Positions 15,806 through 24,576 are shown, counted from the stretch's first letter. The stretch is DNA of 64,000 nt from UBA11663 sp041163465 (GCA_041163465.1 JBEARC010000091.1:62001-126000), one strand, 5' to 3'. Numbers and translations are program-made. The notes: generated by a model from the sequence alone, not told the origin.

Positions 15806-16008
15806 GACTGGCGTTTGGAAACGTGCGTGTGACTTGTTTGATGGATGGATTGACAAAAGTGATGCCAAACATCTCTTCTTCGTCCATGGACTCCACGGGT
15901 TTGAACGTCTTTTCCTTGGCTCTCATTGTGTGAGTCCTCGAAAAACGTCTCATGTTTGTCAACACAATGGCGAACACAATGGCATTGAATCAAGAGCTTG
16001 GATCGCCC

Positions 16009-16875
16009 ATGCGGGTGCTCGTGACGGGGGGGCATGGTCAGTTGGGACGTCGGTTGGTGGCTGTGGGCCGGCAACGCCGGGATGTGGACGTGGTTGGGCT
16101 GGGCCGTGCCGACATGGATGTTCTCAACCCGTCGTCGATTTTGGCTGCCCTGGAGAAGCATCAACCCAGCGTGGTCATTCATGCCGCGGCTTACACGGCC
16201 GTGGATCGTGCAGAAGAAGATCACGAGGCGGCTCACGCATTGAATGCGGTGGCTGTCGGAAACGTGGCTTCGGCGTGCAGGGACCGCGCGATTCGTTTGA
16301 TTCACATCAGCACAGACTATGTGTTTGGTCAAGCGCCCCGCCGACCCTTGCGGCCGGAAGATCCCATTCATCCCGAAGGGGTGTACGCCCAAACCAAGGC
16401 TGATGGCGAGCGACTTGCGTTGTCGTCAGGTGCAGACGCGGCCGTGGTCAGGGTGAGCTGGTTGTACGATGGCGTGGGACACAATTTCATGGGCACCATG
16501 CTTCGGTTGGCCAAGGAGCACGGGGCGTTGCGCGTGGTGGATGACCAGGTGGGTGTCCCGACAGCTGCTCCCGTGCTGGCATCGGGGTTGCTTGACATGG
16601 CTGTGATGGGGGAGGACATGCCGACGGGGATTTGGCATTACGCGCATGAAGGTGTCACGAGTTGGCATGGATTTGCCTCAGAAATCATGAAGGTTGCTGG
16701 ATTGGATGTGCCCGTGGAACCTGTCCCGACCTCTTCGTATCCGACGCCGGCGCGACGTCCTGTCTGGAGTGTCCTTGACGGAGAACCCCTGCGTGCTCGC
16801 ATGGGATGGCCCGCCATGCATTGGAAGGAGGGACTTGAAATTTGCTGGAGATTGCGGTCCACGGCTGCGGAATGA
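16009..16875 (+). CDS. rmlD: dTDP-4-dehydrorhamnose reductase
   Basis: Extended-SDR enzyme that reduces dTDP-4-keto-L-rhamnose to dTDP-L-rhamnose for surface polysaccharides. The chosen start gives 288 residues with MRVLVTGGHGQLGRRL (NADP-binding GxxGxxG), AAYTAVDRAEED, STDYVFGQAPRRP, the catalytic YAQTKADGE (YxxxK) and VRVSWLYD. In-frame ATGs at 15952, 15967 and 15979 would add up to 19 residues without homologous features. Other rml genes are not in the window. The 200 bases upstream (15806-16008) have no convincing gene; one minus-strand ORF there is discussed under rejected items. Confidence 0.92.
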   Translation: MRVLVTGGHGQLGRRLVAVGRQRRDVDVVGLGRADMDVLNPSSILAALEKHQPSVVIHAAAYTAVDRAEEDHEAAHALNAVAVGNVASACRDRAIRLIHISTDYVFGQAPRRPLRPEDPIHPEGVYAQTKADGERLALSSGADAAVVRVSWLYDGVGHNFMGTMLRLAKEHGALRVVDDQVGVPTAAPVLASGLLDMAVMGEDMPTGIWHYAHEGVTSWHGFASEIMKVAGLDVPVEPVPTSSYPTPARRPVWSVLDGEPLRARMGWPAMHWKEGLEICWRLRSTAAE

Positions 16876-16891
16876 TGAACTTTGTGACGCC

Positions 16892-18652
16892 ATGAATCAC
16901 GATGACCTCCTGAACAACGTCAAGGCCCTTGCAAAGGGTTGGACGTTGCCTCCCCACGACGAAGAAACCCAAACCACGGTTCAATCCTGGCTGGATCGTT
17001 GCGAGAGCGACCCTGCCGCGCGGGAGGCGCTGATTGACGCTTTTTACACCGAATTGTCTTTTGGCACAGGCGGCATGCGTGGCAAAATGGGGCCTGGAAT
17101 CAACCGAATCAATGCCACCACCATCGCCCGAGCGACGCAGGGTTTGGCCAACCATCTCAGGGCCAAGCATGGTGATGCCGAGGGGTTGCGAGTGGCGGTG
17201 GCTTGCGACAGCCGCAACCAAAGCCAGGAGTTCGCGCAGATCACGGCTGAAGTTCTTGCTGCCAATGGGTTTGAAGCTTGGCTTTACCCTGAACTTCGAC
17301 CCACGCCTCAGCTGTCCTGGACGGTGCGTCAACTTGGGGCTGTGGGTGGCGTGGTCATCACCGCGAGCCACAACCCACCCATCTACAATGGATACAAGGT
17401 GTATGCAGCGGACGGTGGTCAAGTGGTCGCGCCGGACGACCAAGATCTTGTGCAAGCGGTTCGGTCCATCCCTGTGGATGCAGTCATCGCCCGGAGTGCT
17501 TCAGGCGTTCACGAACTAGATGCCTCCTGGGATCAAGGGTACCGCGACATGTTGAAGTCATTCAGTTTGTCTTCGCACCTTCGGTCCGAAGGGTCAGACC
17601 TCTCCATCGTTTTCACAGGCCTCCACGGAACAGGTGCCTTGGCCGTACCATCTGCGTTGGCGCATTTTGGATTTCGCTGTGTCCACGAGGTGGCTTCCCA
17701 GGCCATTCCAGATGGCAACTTTCCGACCGTCGCCAGCCCCAACCCCGAAGAGGGACCTGCCTTGGCCGAGGCCGTTGCCCTTGCCCGAGAAGTGGGTGCG
17801 GCCTTGGTGATGGGCACTGACCCAGACTCGGATCGGGTGGGTCTTGCCGTTCCTGACGGCGCAGGAGACTATGTACTTCTCAACGGCAACGAAACCGCGG
17901 CTTTGTTAACAGATCATGTGCTGTCCAAGTGGGCTGAGGCGGGACGTTTGGACACCCCATCGTTTGTGGCCAAAACCGTCGTCACCACCGCGCTGCTCGA
18001 GGACATTGCTGCCCACTATGGGGTGGCGGTGCGCGAGACGTTGACCGGCTTCAAGTTCATTGCCGAGGCGATTCGTGAGGAAGAGGGTTCGATGCAATAC
18101 GTCGTCGGTGGAGAAGAAAGCTATGGGTACCTCGTAGGAAGTGAGGTGCGTGACAAGGACGCCGTTCAAAGTTGTTGTCTTCTGGCAGAGTTGGCCCATG
18201 AACTTTCCTTGAACGGAGAGACCATGACCCAGCGGTTGGCAGCACTTCATGCGCGTCACAAGGCTTACAAAGAGGGATTGGTGTCCCTGGTGAAGGAGGG
18301 TCGTGAGGGCAAGGCCCAGATCGATGCGATGATGGAAGCCTACCGCAACGACACTCCGCAGACCTTGGCAGGGGAGCGCGTGGTTGAATTGAGAGACTAT
18401 GCCTCGGGAGACATCAAAGACGCTGAGGGTCGGGTCATCGGAACCCTGTCCCAGGCGCGGTCCAATGTGCTGCAATTCGTGACGGAAGCCGGTTCACGGG
18501 TTACGGTTCGGCCTTCGGGCACAGAGCCCAAAATCAAGTGTTACGCCAGTGTGTGCCGTCCTTGGAATCCTGAAGAATCATCCCATGCAGAGATGATGAA
18601 GGCCTTGCAGCATCAGGTCGAGGCCCACTTCAAGGCTTTGGGCGTGGCGTAA
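16892..18652 (+). CDS. phosphoglucomutase/phosphomannomutase family protein
   Basis: Alpha-D-phosphohexomutase that interconverts hexose 1- and 6-phosphates, feeding sugar-nucleotide synthesis. The 586 residues show the four-domain family: FGTGGMRGKMGPGINRIN near the N-terminus, the phosphoserine loop VVITASHNPPIYNGYKVY, the metal loop MGTDPDSDRVGLAV, a sugar-binding GGEESYGYLVG, and the phosphate-binding VRPSGTEPKIKCY. The ATG at 16892 lies 16 bases after the rmlD stop, suggesting co-transcription. The longer frame upstream overlaps rmlD and is noise. The size and motifs match the long PgcA/PGM2-like group rather than short bacterial PMM. Confidence 0.92.
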   Translation: MNHDDLLNNVKALAKGWTLPPHDEETQTTVQSWLDRCESDPAAREALIDAFYTELSFGTGGMRGKMGPGINRINATTIARATQGLANHLRAKHGDAEGLRVAVACDSRNQSQEFAQITAEVLAANGFEAWLYPELRPTPQLSWTVRQLGAVGGVVITASHNPPIYNGYKVYAADGGQVVAPDDQDLVQAVRSIPVDAVIARSASGVHELDASWDQGYRDMLKSFSLSSHLRSEGSDLSIVFTGLHGTGALAVPSALAHFGFRCVHEVASQAIPDGNFPTVASPNPEEGPALAEAVALAREVGAALVMGTDPDSDRVGLAVPDGAGDYVLLNGNETAALLTDHVLSKWAEAGRLDTPSFVAKTVVTTALLEDIAAHYGVAVRETLTGFKFIAEAIREEEGSMQYVVGGEESYGYLVGSEVRDKDAVQSCCLLAELAHELSLNGETMTQRLAALHARHKAYKEGLVSLVKEGREGKAQIDAMMEAYRNDTPQTLAGERVVELRDYASGDIKDAEGRVIGTLSQARSNVLQFVTEAGSRVTVRPSGTEPKIKCYASVCRPWNPEESSHAEMMKALQHQVEAHFKALGVA

Positions 18653-18687
18653 AGCCCGGGGTGTGGTTTCAAGCCGGGGTTCAATCC

Positions 18688-19215
18688 TTAGAGCGCGGGA
18701 TCGACCAAGGCCTCGGGGGTTTCCCAGTCTCGGATTGTGGGTGCGAGGAGTGGGGCGATGCCTTCCAAAGGCGCGAGCAAAACGCTTCCCTCTCCTTGTC
18801 CGGGCATCCAGCTTCGATGGCCTACGAGGTTGTTGAGGAAATACATGACAAAGGAAGCGATGAGCGCCATTTTGGCCACCCCAAACAACGCCCCTGCCAA
18901 CTTGTTGGCCAGGCCCAAGGCCACGAGATCCAGGACCTTTTCCAAGAGTTTGGCCAAGAGATGAACGGCCACAACGACGGCCAAAAAAGTCAGCGCCAAG
19001 GACGCCATGCTCAGGGTGTTCACGGACCAACTGACATGGGGTGCGAGGGAATCCGCAGCAATGTGCGAGCCATGCGCTGCCGCCCAGATTCCGCCAATCA
19101 AGCCCACCAAGGACGCAATGGAAAGCACCAATCCCTTGACAAAGCCACGCCAGGCTCCCACCAGGAGCAACAAGGCAAGAGCCATGTCGGGGAGTGTCAT
19201 GGGGAGGTTTTCCAT
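18688..19215 (-). CDS. CvpA-family membrane protein
   Basis: Inner-membrane protein related to CvpA (colicin V production), linked in other bacteria to envelope stress and cell-surface processes. About 170-175 residues with four hydrophobic segments: DMALALLLLVGAWRGFVKGLVLSI at the N-terminus (the family's GxxRGFxxGL signature), then LVGLIGGIWAA, LSMASLALTFLAVVVAVHLLAKLL and MALIASFVMYFLNNLVG. Start is uncertain: ATGs at 19230, 19215 and 19200 are all possible. A TACCTTGC box (19248-19241) fits any of them; the family's usual N-terminus favours 19200 or 19215. Confidence 0.82.
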   Translation of the reverse strand: MENLPMTLPDMALALLLLVGAWRGFVKGLVLSIASLVGLIGGIWAAAHGSHIAADSLAPHVSWSVNTLSMASLALTFLAVVVAVHLLAKLLEKVLDLVALGLANKLAGALFGVAKMALIASFVMYFLNNLVGHRSWMPGQGEGSVLLAPLEGIAPLLAPTIRDWETPEALVDPAL

Positions 19216-19270
19216 GGGATGAAGGCGCATTTCATGGCCTGCAAGGTAGAGCACGGACCTTTTCGCTAGG

Positions 19271-19278
19271 TACCTTCG
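19271..19278 (+). promoter_or_regulatory. -7 box of a probable leaderless promoter for the GNAT-lysC pair
   Basis: TACCTTCG on the plus strand, then CGTC and the ATG at 19283. The oppositely oriented TACCTTGC (19248-19241) serves cvpA, so this 67-base spacer is a divergent promoter region. Confidence 0.6.
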
Positions 19279-19282
19279 CGTC

Positions 19283-19810
19283 ATGGGAGATCATGCGTTG
19301 TCTGGGCCCAAGGCCGCCTCATCGTGGCGTGTTCGGGAGGGTAGACATGAGGATTTGAAGTCGGTGTTGGCATTGGTGCGGGAGTTGGCCGCGTATGAGC
19401 GGGCCGCCGACGAAGTGTCGTTGACGTTGTCCCAGTTGGAGCAGGATGCCGAGGCGGGTTGTTTCGTGTGGACTGTGGCTGAGGCATGTGAGACAGGCCA
19501 AATCATCGGCATGGCCCTTCACCATGGGCGATACAGCACGTGGAAGGGGAAGACTTGGTACGTGGAGGATTTGGTGGTCACCGAGGCGTGGCGCGGACAA
19601 GGTGTGGGGAAGGCATTGTTTGCCGCTGTGGCCCAGCGTGCATGGGCAGAGGAGGCCCAGCGGTTGGAATGGCAGGTGTTGGATTGGAATGAACCAGCCA
19701 TTGGGTTTTACCAACACCTGGAAGCCACGCTCGATGGCAGTTGGCTCAATGGACGGTTGACGCGCGAAGCGTTGCAGAATCACCCTTTGGTCACGCCAGT
19801 TCAATCATGA
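19283..19810 (+). CDS. GNAT-family N-acetyltransferase
   Basis: Acetyl-CoA-dependent acetyltransferase, 175 residues. GNAT features are RVREGRHEDLKSVLALVRELAAYE (N-terminal helix), the beta-4 strand YVEDLVVTEAWRGQGVGKALFAAVAQRA with the acetyl-CoA pyrophosphate-binding RGQGVGKAL loop, and LEWQVLDWNEPAIGFYQHLEA in the C-terminal half. The WQVLDWN/AxxFY pattern resembles diamine (spermidine/thialysine) acetyltransferases, so a small amine is a plausible but unproven substrate. It overlaps lysC by 4 bases (ATGA), implying coupled translation. Confidence 0.85.
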   Translation: MGDHALSGPKAASSWRVREGRHEDLKSVLALVRELAAYERAADEVSLTLSQLEQDAEAGCFVWTVAEACETGQIIGMALHHGRYSTWKGKTWYVEDLVVTEAWRGQGVGKALFAAVAQRAWAEEAQRLEWQVLDWNEPAIGFYQHLEATLDGSWLNGRLTREALQNHPLVTPVQS

Positions 19811-21174
19811 GCGATCCTGATTCTTCCATGACCCCCTCTCCAGGATCACAGCGAGATTCCGGGCATGTTCTGCGCACGGAAACCCACAAGTTTGGTGGTG
19901 CTTCTGTGAAGGATGCGGAGGCCATTCAGCGCGTGGGTTCCTTGTTGATGCAAACCCTGCGTCCTGGAACGGCCGCGGTGGTCGTGGTTTCCGCCATGGG
20001 AAAGACCACCAATGCGTTGGAAGATGTGTGGCGAGCGGCCAAAGAGGAACGTCCGGGATTGTGGCATGGGTTGCTCGAACAGCACCTGCAGGTGGCCCAA
20101 ACCTTGGGAATGCCTGCTGCCACGGCCTCACGACTGCACGAGGTGTTTCATTCGGCTTGGGCAGAGGCGCATGCTGTTGATGAAGGCCGAGCCGATGCCG
20201 CCAATGCGACCTACGATGCATTCGTGGCAGCTGGTGAAATGGCGAGCACTGTCTTGGTTCACGCATGGTTGGAGGCCTTGGGTTTGGACACGATGTGGTG
20301 GGATGTCCGGCAGACGTTGCATACCGTGGGGCCACACAAGGCAGCGCGGGTCGAGGAATCGAATTTGATTCAGGCGGGAACATCCCTCAGACAGGCGCTG
20401 AATCAACTCGGAAATCGAGGGTCATCGGGACCAGGCCCAGTCATGGTGACCCAGGGATTTGTGGGACGAGATCAAACGGGAGCCACCACCACCTTGGGCA
20501 GGGAGGGTTCGGATTACAGCGCGGCGCTGTTGACTGTGGCCAGTGGTTCGGACCAATTGACCATTTGGAAGGATGTTCCGGGAATGATGAATGCCGATCC
20601 CAAGCGCCATCCCGACGCGGTGACCATCCCCCGTGTTGACCATGCCGAGGCCTTGGAACTGAGTTACTATGGGGCCAGTGTCATCCACCCCAGGACCATC
20701 AAGCCCCTTCGTCAAGCGGCCAAGCCTTTGTGGGTGAAGTCTTTTGTCCATCCCGACGGCCCGAGCACACACATCGATTCTTTTCCAGGGTTGGTACCGG
20801 ACGTTCCCATGTTCATTTGGCGCGAAGATCAAGTGTGGATCGAGGTGTCGACCCTCGATGGAAGCTTTTTGGCTGAAGACCACTTGAGTACCCTGTTCGA
20901 TGCGTTGGGACGTGCGGGCATTCACGTGCGACTGATGCAGCAGAGCGCCACTCATTTTGGCCTGTTGACCGACCGGGACGATGTGCGCTTGGGTCTGCTG
21001 CAAACCCAGGTTCATCATGCCTTGGGGATGAAGGTTCGTTACGAGTTGTCGTTGCTGACCATCCGCCATGGACACGCGGATGTCATGGACACCTTGACCC
21101 AGGGAAGGGAGGTGGTGGTAGAGCAACGGGCAGGTGCAACGTGGCGTCGGGTATTCGGCCCTGAAGGGATGTGA
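19807..21174 (+). CDS. lysC: aspartate kinase
   Basis: Phosphorylates aspartate, the first step toward lysine, threonine, methionine and diaminopimelate. The 455 residues show HKFGGASVKDAEAIQRVGSLL, VVVVSAMGKTTNAL, TLGREGSDYSAALL, TIWKDVPGMMNADPK and LSYYGASVIHPRTIKPL in the kinase domain, then a C-terminal regulatory ACT region (about 310-455). It is monofunctional, with no homoserine dehydrogenase fused. The start at 19807 overlaps the GNAT stop; the N-terminal 20 residues (Ser/Pro rich) look like a non-conserved extension. A strong terminator follows at 21340. Confidence 0.95.
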   Translation: MSDPDSSMTPSPGSQRDSGHVLRTETHKFGGASVKDAEAIQRVGSLLMQTLRPGTAAVVVVSAMGKTTNALEDVWRAAKEERPGLWHGLLEQHLQVAQTLGMPAATASRLHEVFHSAWAEAHAVDEGRADAANATYDAFVAAGEMASTVLVHAWLEALGLDTMWWDVRQTLHTVGPHKAARVEESNLIQAGTSLRQALNQLGNRGSSGPGPVMVTQGFVGRDQTGATTTLGREGSDYSAALLTVASGSDQLTIWKDVPGMMNADPKRHPDAVTIPRVDHAEALELSYYGASVIHPRTIKPLRQAAKPLWVKSFVHPDGPSTHIDSFPGLVPDVPMFIWREDQVWIEVSTLDGSFLAEDHLSTLFDALGRAGIHVRLMQQSATHFGLLTDRDDVRLGLLQTQVHHALGMKVRYELSLLTIRHGHADVMDTLTQGREVVVEQRAGATWRRVFGPEGM

Positions 21175-21229
21175 ACAAACTCAAACCCACCACCGCAGGG
21201 GGGCATGAAGTGCAAAAAATTGGCCATGG

Positions 21230-21441
21230 GTTTGGAATTGCCAAACATTTGGTTCACATTGGCACAACCAAGGGATTGGTCTCCCTTGGTGTGGTACAAA
21301 CGAAGATTCCTATTTTCGTTTGAGTTCAATGTCAAGTGGGGCGGGGCGAAAGTCCCGCCTTTTCTTTGGCAAATGGGGAGAGTTTCCAGCCTGTCCCCAA
21401 TCCGTTCTCTCCAACGGAAATCTTGGATTGCGAACCAATCC
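21230..21441. other. hairpin-rich intergenic stretch, possible structured RNA
   Basis: The 269-base gap between lysC and the DUF2795 gene has no convincing ORF but contains a series of short perfect inverted repeats: GTTTGG/CCAAAC (21230-21246), ACCAAGGGA/TCCCTTGGT (21267-21290), CAAACGAA/TTCGTTTG (21297-21322), the lysC-side terminator (21340-21359), TGGGGA/TCCCCA (21374-21399), CCGTT/AACGG (21402-21417) and GGATTG/CAATCC (21425-21441). A TGGTT/AACCA pair (21250-21270) competes with the second. It matches no RNA family I recognise. It could be a small RNA, a long 3' untranslated structure, or chance. Confidence 0.4.
21340..21368 (+). terminator. intrinsic terminator downstream of lysC
   Basis: GGCGGGGC (21340-21347), GAAA tetraloop, GTCCCGCC (21352-21359) with one G-U pair, then TTTTCTTT (21360-21367). 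A textbook Rho-independent terminator on the plus strand, 166 bases after lysC. Confidence 0.85.
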
Positions 21442-21443
21442 CG

Positions 21444-21665
21444 TCAGTATTCGTCTTCGTTGAAGAAGAAATCTTCTTTCGAAGGGTAGTCAGGCCAAAT
21501 GTCCTCAATGGTCTCGTACAACTCGCCATCGTCCTCGAGCTGTTGCAAATTCTCAACAACTTCCAATGGAGCACCTGTTCTCATGGAGAAATCAATGAGC
21601 TCATCCTTGGTGGCTGGCCAAGGCGCGTCCTCCAGATAAGAGGCCAATTCTAGGGTCCAATACAT
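21444..21665 (-). CDS. small acidic DUF2795 protein
   Basis: A 73-residue protein recognised as the DUF2795 family widespread in Bacteroidota: MYWTLELASYLEDAPWPATKDELIDF, then GAPLEVVENLQQLEDD and the acidic tail DIWPDYPSKEDFFFNEDEY. It is highly acidic and cytoplasmic, with no known biochemical role. It is monocistronic, with its own promoter box 20 bases upstream and a GGATTG/CAATCC hairpin 3 bases after its stop. Confidence 0.88.
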   Translation of the reverse strand: MYWTLELASYLEDAPWPATKDELIDFSMRTGAPLEVVENLQQLEDDGELYETIEDIWPDYPSKEDFFFNEDEY

Positions 21666-21685
21666 GTCCTACGCGGTTTAGCGCG

Positions 21686-21715
21686 CAAAAATAACCGAAT
21701 CTCTTTGCGAGTCAA
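21686..21715 (-). promoter_or_regulatory. promoter of the DUF2795 gene
   Basis: Minus strand: TTG (about 21715-21713), 19 bases, TATTTTTG (21693-21686), a good match to the Bacteroidota TTG-N19-TAnnTTTG promoter. The ATG is 20 bases further on. Beyond it, 21716-21833 shows no further feature. Confidence 0.6.
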
Positions 21716-21833
21716 GCCATTGCATTTTTTTGTGACGGATTGGTGACGCAAGCCCAGTGAGGGCAGAAGGATGCGAGGGAGTGAAGACGTCAAGTCGAGA
21801 AGAAGCTGAGCAGGGTCAGACGGGCATCGTCAT

Positions 21834-22382
21834 TCAAGCACGGGGATTCCATGGAATCTCCTCTGAGCCCGTTTCCACGGCCAACCATCTCGACACGATG
21901 AACAGGGCATCGGACAATCGGTTCAAGTAGGACAGCCCCAGGGGGTCCATGGGGTCGACCCTGTGGAGGGCGACGCACCGCCGTTCAGCCCGTCGACACA
22001 CCACCCGGGCCAAATGGGCATCGGCACATGCGATGTGGCCTCCGGGGAGCACAAAATTGCTGAGTTCGGGCAGGCCTTCTTCGAGCCGATCCATCCAGGC
22101 TTCGAGTTTGTCGGGACCTTCTGGATCCATGGCGGGCAATTTGCTTCGCCACACGGGGTCCGTGGTCGCGAGGTGGCTTCCCAGGGTGAACAATTCACTT
22201 TGGATGCTGAGAATCGTGGGTCGGAGAGATGATGCCAGGTCATGGGTGGCGAGTCGCCCCATCCAAGCATTGAGTTCATCCACCGTACCATAGGCCTCGA
22301 TTCGAAGATCATCCTTGCCTACGCGCTCTCCGCCAAACAACCCTGTGCTTCCGTCGTCCCCGGTTCGTGTGTAAATGCGCAT
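21834..22382 (-). CDS. cob(I)alamin adenosyltransferase, PduO type
   Basis: Transfers adenosyl from ATP to reduced cobalamin to form coenzyme B12, needed for example by methylmalonyl-CoA mutase. The 182 residues carry the PduO N-terminal motif IYTRTGDDGSTGLFGGERVGKDD, EAYGTVDELNAWMG, and VCRRAERRCVAL with SYLNRLSDALFIVSRWLA near the C-terminus. The start at 22382 is supported by a TAGCTTGC box 3 bases upstream. Methylmalonyl-CoA epimerase at 33771 in this window belongs to the same B12-linked propionate pathway. Confidence 0.93.
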   Translation of the reverse strand: MRIYTRTGDDGSTGLFGGERVGKDDLRIEAYGTVDELNAWMGRLATHDLASSLRPTILSIQSELFTLGSHLATTDPVWRSKLPAMDPEGPDKLEAWMDRLEEGLPELSNFVLPGGHIACADAHLARVVCRRAERRCVALHRVDPMDPLGLSYLNRLSDALFIVSRWLAVETGSEEIPWNPRA

Positions 22383-22385
22383 GCT

Positions 22386-22435
22386 GCAAGCTACGACCGA
22401 CCGACGTTGATGCCTGCCTCGAAGGTGTACCTTTG
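22386..22435. promoter_or_regulatory. divergent promoter region: adenosyltransferase / dCMP deaminase
   Basis: Minus strand TAGCTTGC (22393-22386), 3 bases before the adenosyltransferase ATG. Plus strand TACCTTTG (22428-22435), an exact -7 consensus match, 31 bases before the deaminase ATG at 22467. Confidence 0.6.
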
Positions 22436-22466
22436 TGCCGTTGTTTGGACAGGACAACGAACCGCC

Positions 22467-22895
22467 ATGGGGAACACAAACACTTCGGCCAAGCAAAAGC
22501 GATACGACGACGCCTACATGCGGATGGCGCATGAATGGGCTCAACTTTCGCACTGTCAAAGAAAACAAGTGGGCGCGTTGATTGTCAAAGACCAAATGAT
22601 CATCGCCGACGGATACAATGGTGCACCGAGCGGGTTTCCCAATGCCTGCGAAAATGAGGAGGGCGAGACCCATTGGTATGTGCTTCACGCGGAGGCAAAT
22701 GCAATCACAAAGCTTGCGAAGAGCAACAACAGCGCCCAGGGTGCCACGTTGTACATCACGCTTTCGCCTTGCCGTGAATGCGCCAAACTCATTCACCAGG
22801 CCGGCATCGTTCGGGTGGTGTACCGCGATGCGTACAAGGATGACAGCGGACTTGACTTTTTAAAGCAGGCCGGTGTCGAAATCGCCCACGTGTGA
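22467..22895 (+). CDS. deoxycytidylate (dCMP) deaminase family protein
   Basis: Zinc enzyme of the ComEB/dCMP deaminase family, which converts dCMP to dUMP for dTTP synthesis. The 142 residues contain RYDDAYMRMAHEWAQLSHCQRKQVGALIV, the zinc/proton-shuttle motif LHAEANAI and the paired cysteines SPCRECAKL. The start is the ATG at 22467; longer in-frame starts at 22242 run across the divergent promoter and the neighbouring gene. A serine protease gene follows 25 bases downstream. Confidence 0.9.
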   Translation: MGNTNTSAKQKRYDDAYMRMAHEWAQLSHCQRKQVGALIVKDQMIIADGYNGAPSGFPNACENEEGETHWYVLHAEANAITKLAKSNNSAQGATLYITLSPCRECAKLIHQAGIVRVVYRDAYKDDSGLDFLKQAGVEIAHV

Positions 22896-22920
22896 TGGAC
22901 ATCCAAATTCTTTTTCGAGC

Positions 22921-24573
22921 ATGAAGCACTGGCAACCTTTGAGCCTGGCCGTTGCGCTGGTTGCAGGTTTGTGGTTGGGTCGCGGATGTGGACCCGAGGG
23001 TGTGCCCGAGCGGCTGATGGATTCGGGGTTTTCTTTCCATGGAAGTGGGGAGTCCAAAAGGCTGCTTCACGTGTTGGGTCGAATTGAGAACATGTACGTC
23101 GACTCCTTCGATGCGTCTCGCCTGGTGGACGCTGCCATTGCCGCCATGTTGGAAGAGCTCGATCCCCACACCGTGTATTTCTCGGGGGAGGAATTGGCTG
23201 AGATGTCGGAAAGCATGGAAGGGAATTTCGAAGGCATTGGTGTGGAATTCCTGATTCAGCAGGACACCTTGATGGTCGTTGCTGCCATCCCTGGTGGCCC
23301 CTCCGAGGCAGCAGGAATCCTGGCTGGAGATCGCATTTTGGAGGTGGATGGAGAGGCCATTTCTGGATCGGGGCTGACCAACCGGAGGGTCATGGAACTG
23401 CTCAAGGGACCTCGCGGCACCACCGTGAGTTTGGGCCTTTCTCGACGGGGCACCCCTTCCCAAGTTCGAATCACCCGAGACCGCATTCCCATTGAGAGCG
23501 TCGTGGCTGCCTTCGTGACCGAGGACAGTGTCGGTTATGTCAAGGTCATTCGCTTTGCGGCGACCACTGCCATGGAGTTTGAGGAGGCAATGGCTTCCGT
23601 GGCATCGCAGGGCGCCCGTTCGGTGATCGTGGATTTGCGTGGCAACGGCGGGGGATACTTGAATGCGGTGGTGGACATGGTGGAGTTGTTTCTCAGAAAA
23701 GACCAAACCATCGTTTACACCCAAGGAAACGCGTCACCGCGTCGCGATTACACGTGCCGGAGGACGGGGCCATACGTGGATTGGCCTTTGGCCGTTCTCG
23801 TGGATGAAGGCTCAGCGTCGGCGAGTGAGATTTTCGCGGGGGCCGTTCAAGACAACGACCGGGGATGGGTTGTGGGGCGGCGAACGTTTGGCAAGGGCTT
23901 GGTTCAAGAGGAGTTTGCAGTTCCTGGAGACGGCGCCCTGCGTTTGACCGTGGCACGGTTCTACACCCCCACAGGAAGGGCCATTCAAAAGCCCTATGCG
24001 ACGTATGAAGATGACTTCGACGTGCGCCTGAGCCGTGGAGAATTGTACCACGCCGACAGCATGCCCCTCGTGGACTCTTTGCGCTACACCACACCGATGG
24101 GTCGGGAGGTGTTTGGAGGCGGAGGAATTGCCCCTGATTTGTTTGTGCCATGGGACAGCACTTCTACCAGTGCGTGGGTGAGTGAGTGGCTTTGGACGGG
24201 CGTCCTACGCGACGCCGTGTTTGCATGGATGGATCAACACCGTGAATCCTTGTTGATGTGTACGTATGCTGCCCAGGTTGAAGCGTTGCCCGCCTGGGGG
24301 CTCGTGGAAGAGGAGGTACGTCGTCAGGCGGAGGCTCAAGGCAGGGTGTGGCAAGACCCTTTGCCTGAAGAACGCGCCAAGCTTCGGCATCGGTTCCTCA
24401 CCCAGGTTGCTCGAACCCTCTGGGGGGAGTCCGCGTCCTATGAACTCCTGATGGAAGGGGATGCAGGAGTCGCCATGGCCCTCCATGCACTGCTCGAGGA
24501 TGAAATGGACACAGGGAAGGACAGCACCGTATCTTTGGACTTGACACGTAACGAATCACAAAACAACCCTTGA
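22921..24573 (+). CDS. S41 carboxyl-terminal processing protease with PDZ domain
   Basis: Periplasmic serine protease of the CtpA/Tsp family. The 550 residues start with an uncleaved-type signal or anchor (about 6-21: LSLAVALVAGLWLGRG). A PDZ domain follows (about 95-180: GNFEGIGVEF to VMELLKGPRGTTVSL), then the S41 core with VDLRGNGGGYLNAVVDMVELFL, the nucleophile in DEGSASASEIFAGA and the catalytic lysine in RRTFGKGLVQEE. The ATG at 22921 starts the signal sequence; the frame upstream overlaps dCMP deaminase. Superoxide dismutase begins 3 bases after the stop. Confidence 0.92.
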   Translation: MKHWQPLSLAVALVAGLWLGRGCGPEGVPERLMDSGFSFHGSGESKRLLHVLGRIENMYVDSFDASRLVDAAIAAMLEELDPHTVYFSGEELAEMSESMEGNFEGIGVEFLIQQDTLMVVAAIPGGPSEAAGILAGDRILEVDGEAISGSGLTNRRVMELLKGPRGTTVSLGLSRRGTPSQVRITRDRIPIESVVAAFVTEDSVGYVKVIRFAATTAMEFEEAMASVASQGARSVIVDLRGNGGGYLNAVVDMVELFLRKDQTIVYTQGNASPRRDYTCRRTGPYVDWPLAVLVDEGSASASEIFAGAVQDNDRGWVVGRRTFGKGLVQEEFAVPGDGALRLTVARFYTPTGRAIQKPYATYEDDFDVRLSRGELYHADSMPLVDSLRYTTPMGREVFGGGGIAPDLFVPWDSTSTSAWVSEWLWTGVLRDAVFAWMDQHRESLLMCTYAAQVEALPAWGLVEEEVRRQAEAQGRVWQDPLPEERAKLRHRFLTQVARTLWGESASYELLMEGDAGVAMALHALLEDEMDTGKDSTVSLDLTRNESQNNP

Positions 24574-24576
24574 ATC

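Noticed and set aside
15678..15926. Minus-strand ORF of 82 codons beginning MRAKEKTFKPVESMDEEEMF
   Set aside because: The first 40 residues look protein-like, but the rest overlaps the barrel gene's signal peptide in another frame and no promoter box precedes it. It could be a real small gene; support is too weak to call.
21205..21489. Plus-strand ORF of 94 codons across the hairpin-rich spacer
   Set aside because: It runs through a strong terminator and into the antisense of the DUF2795 gene, with no family resemblance.
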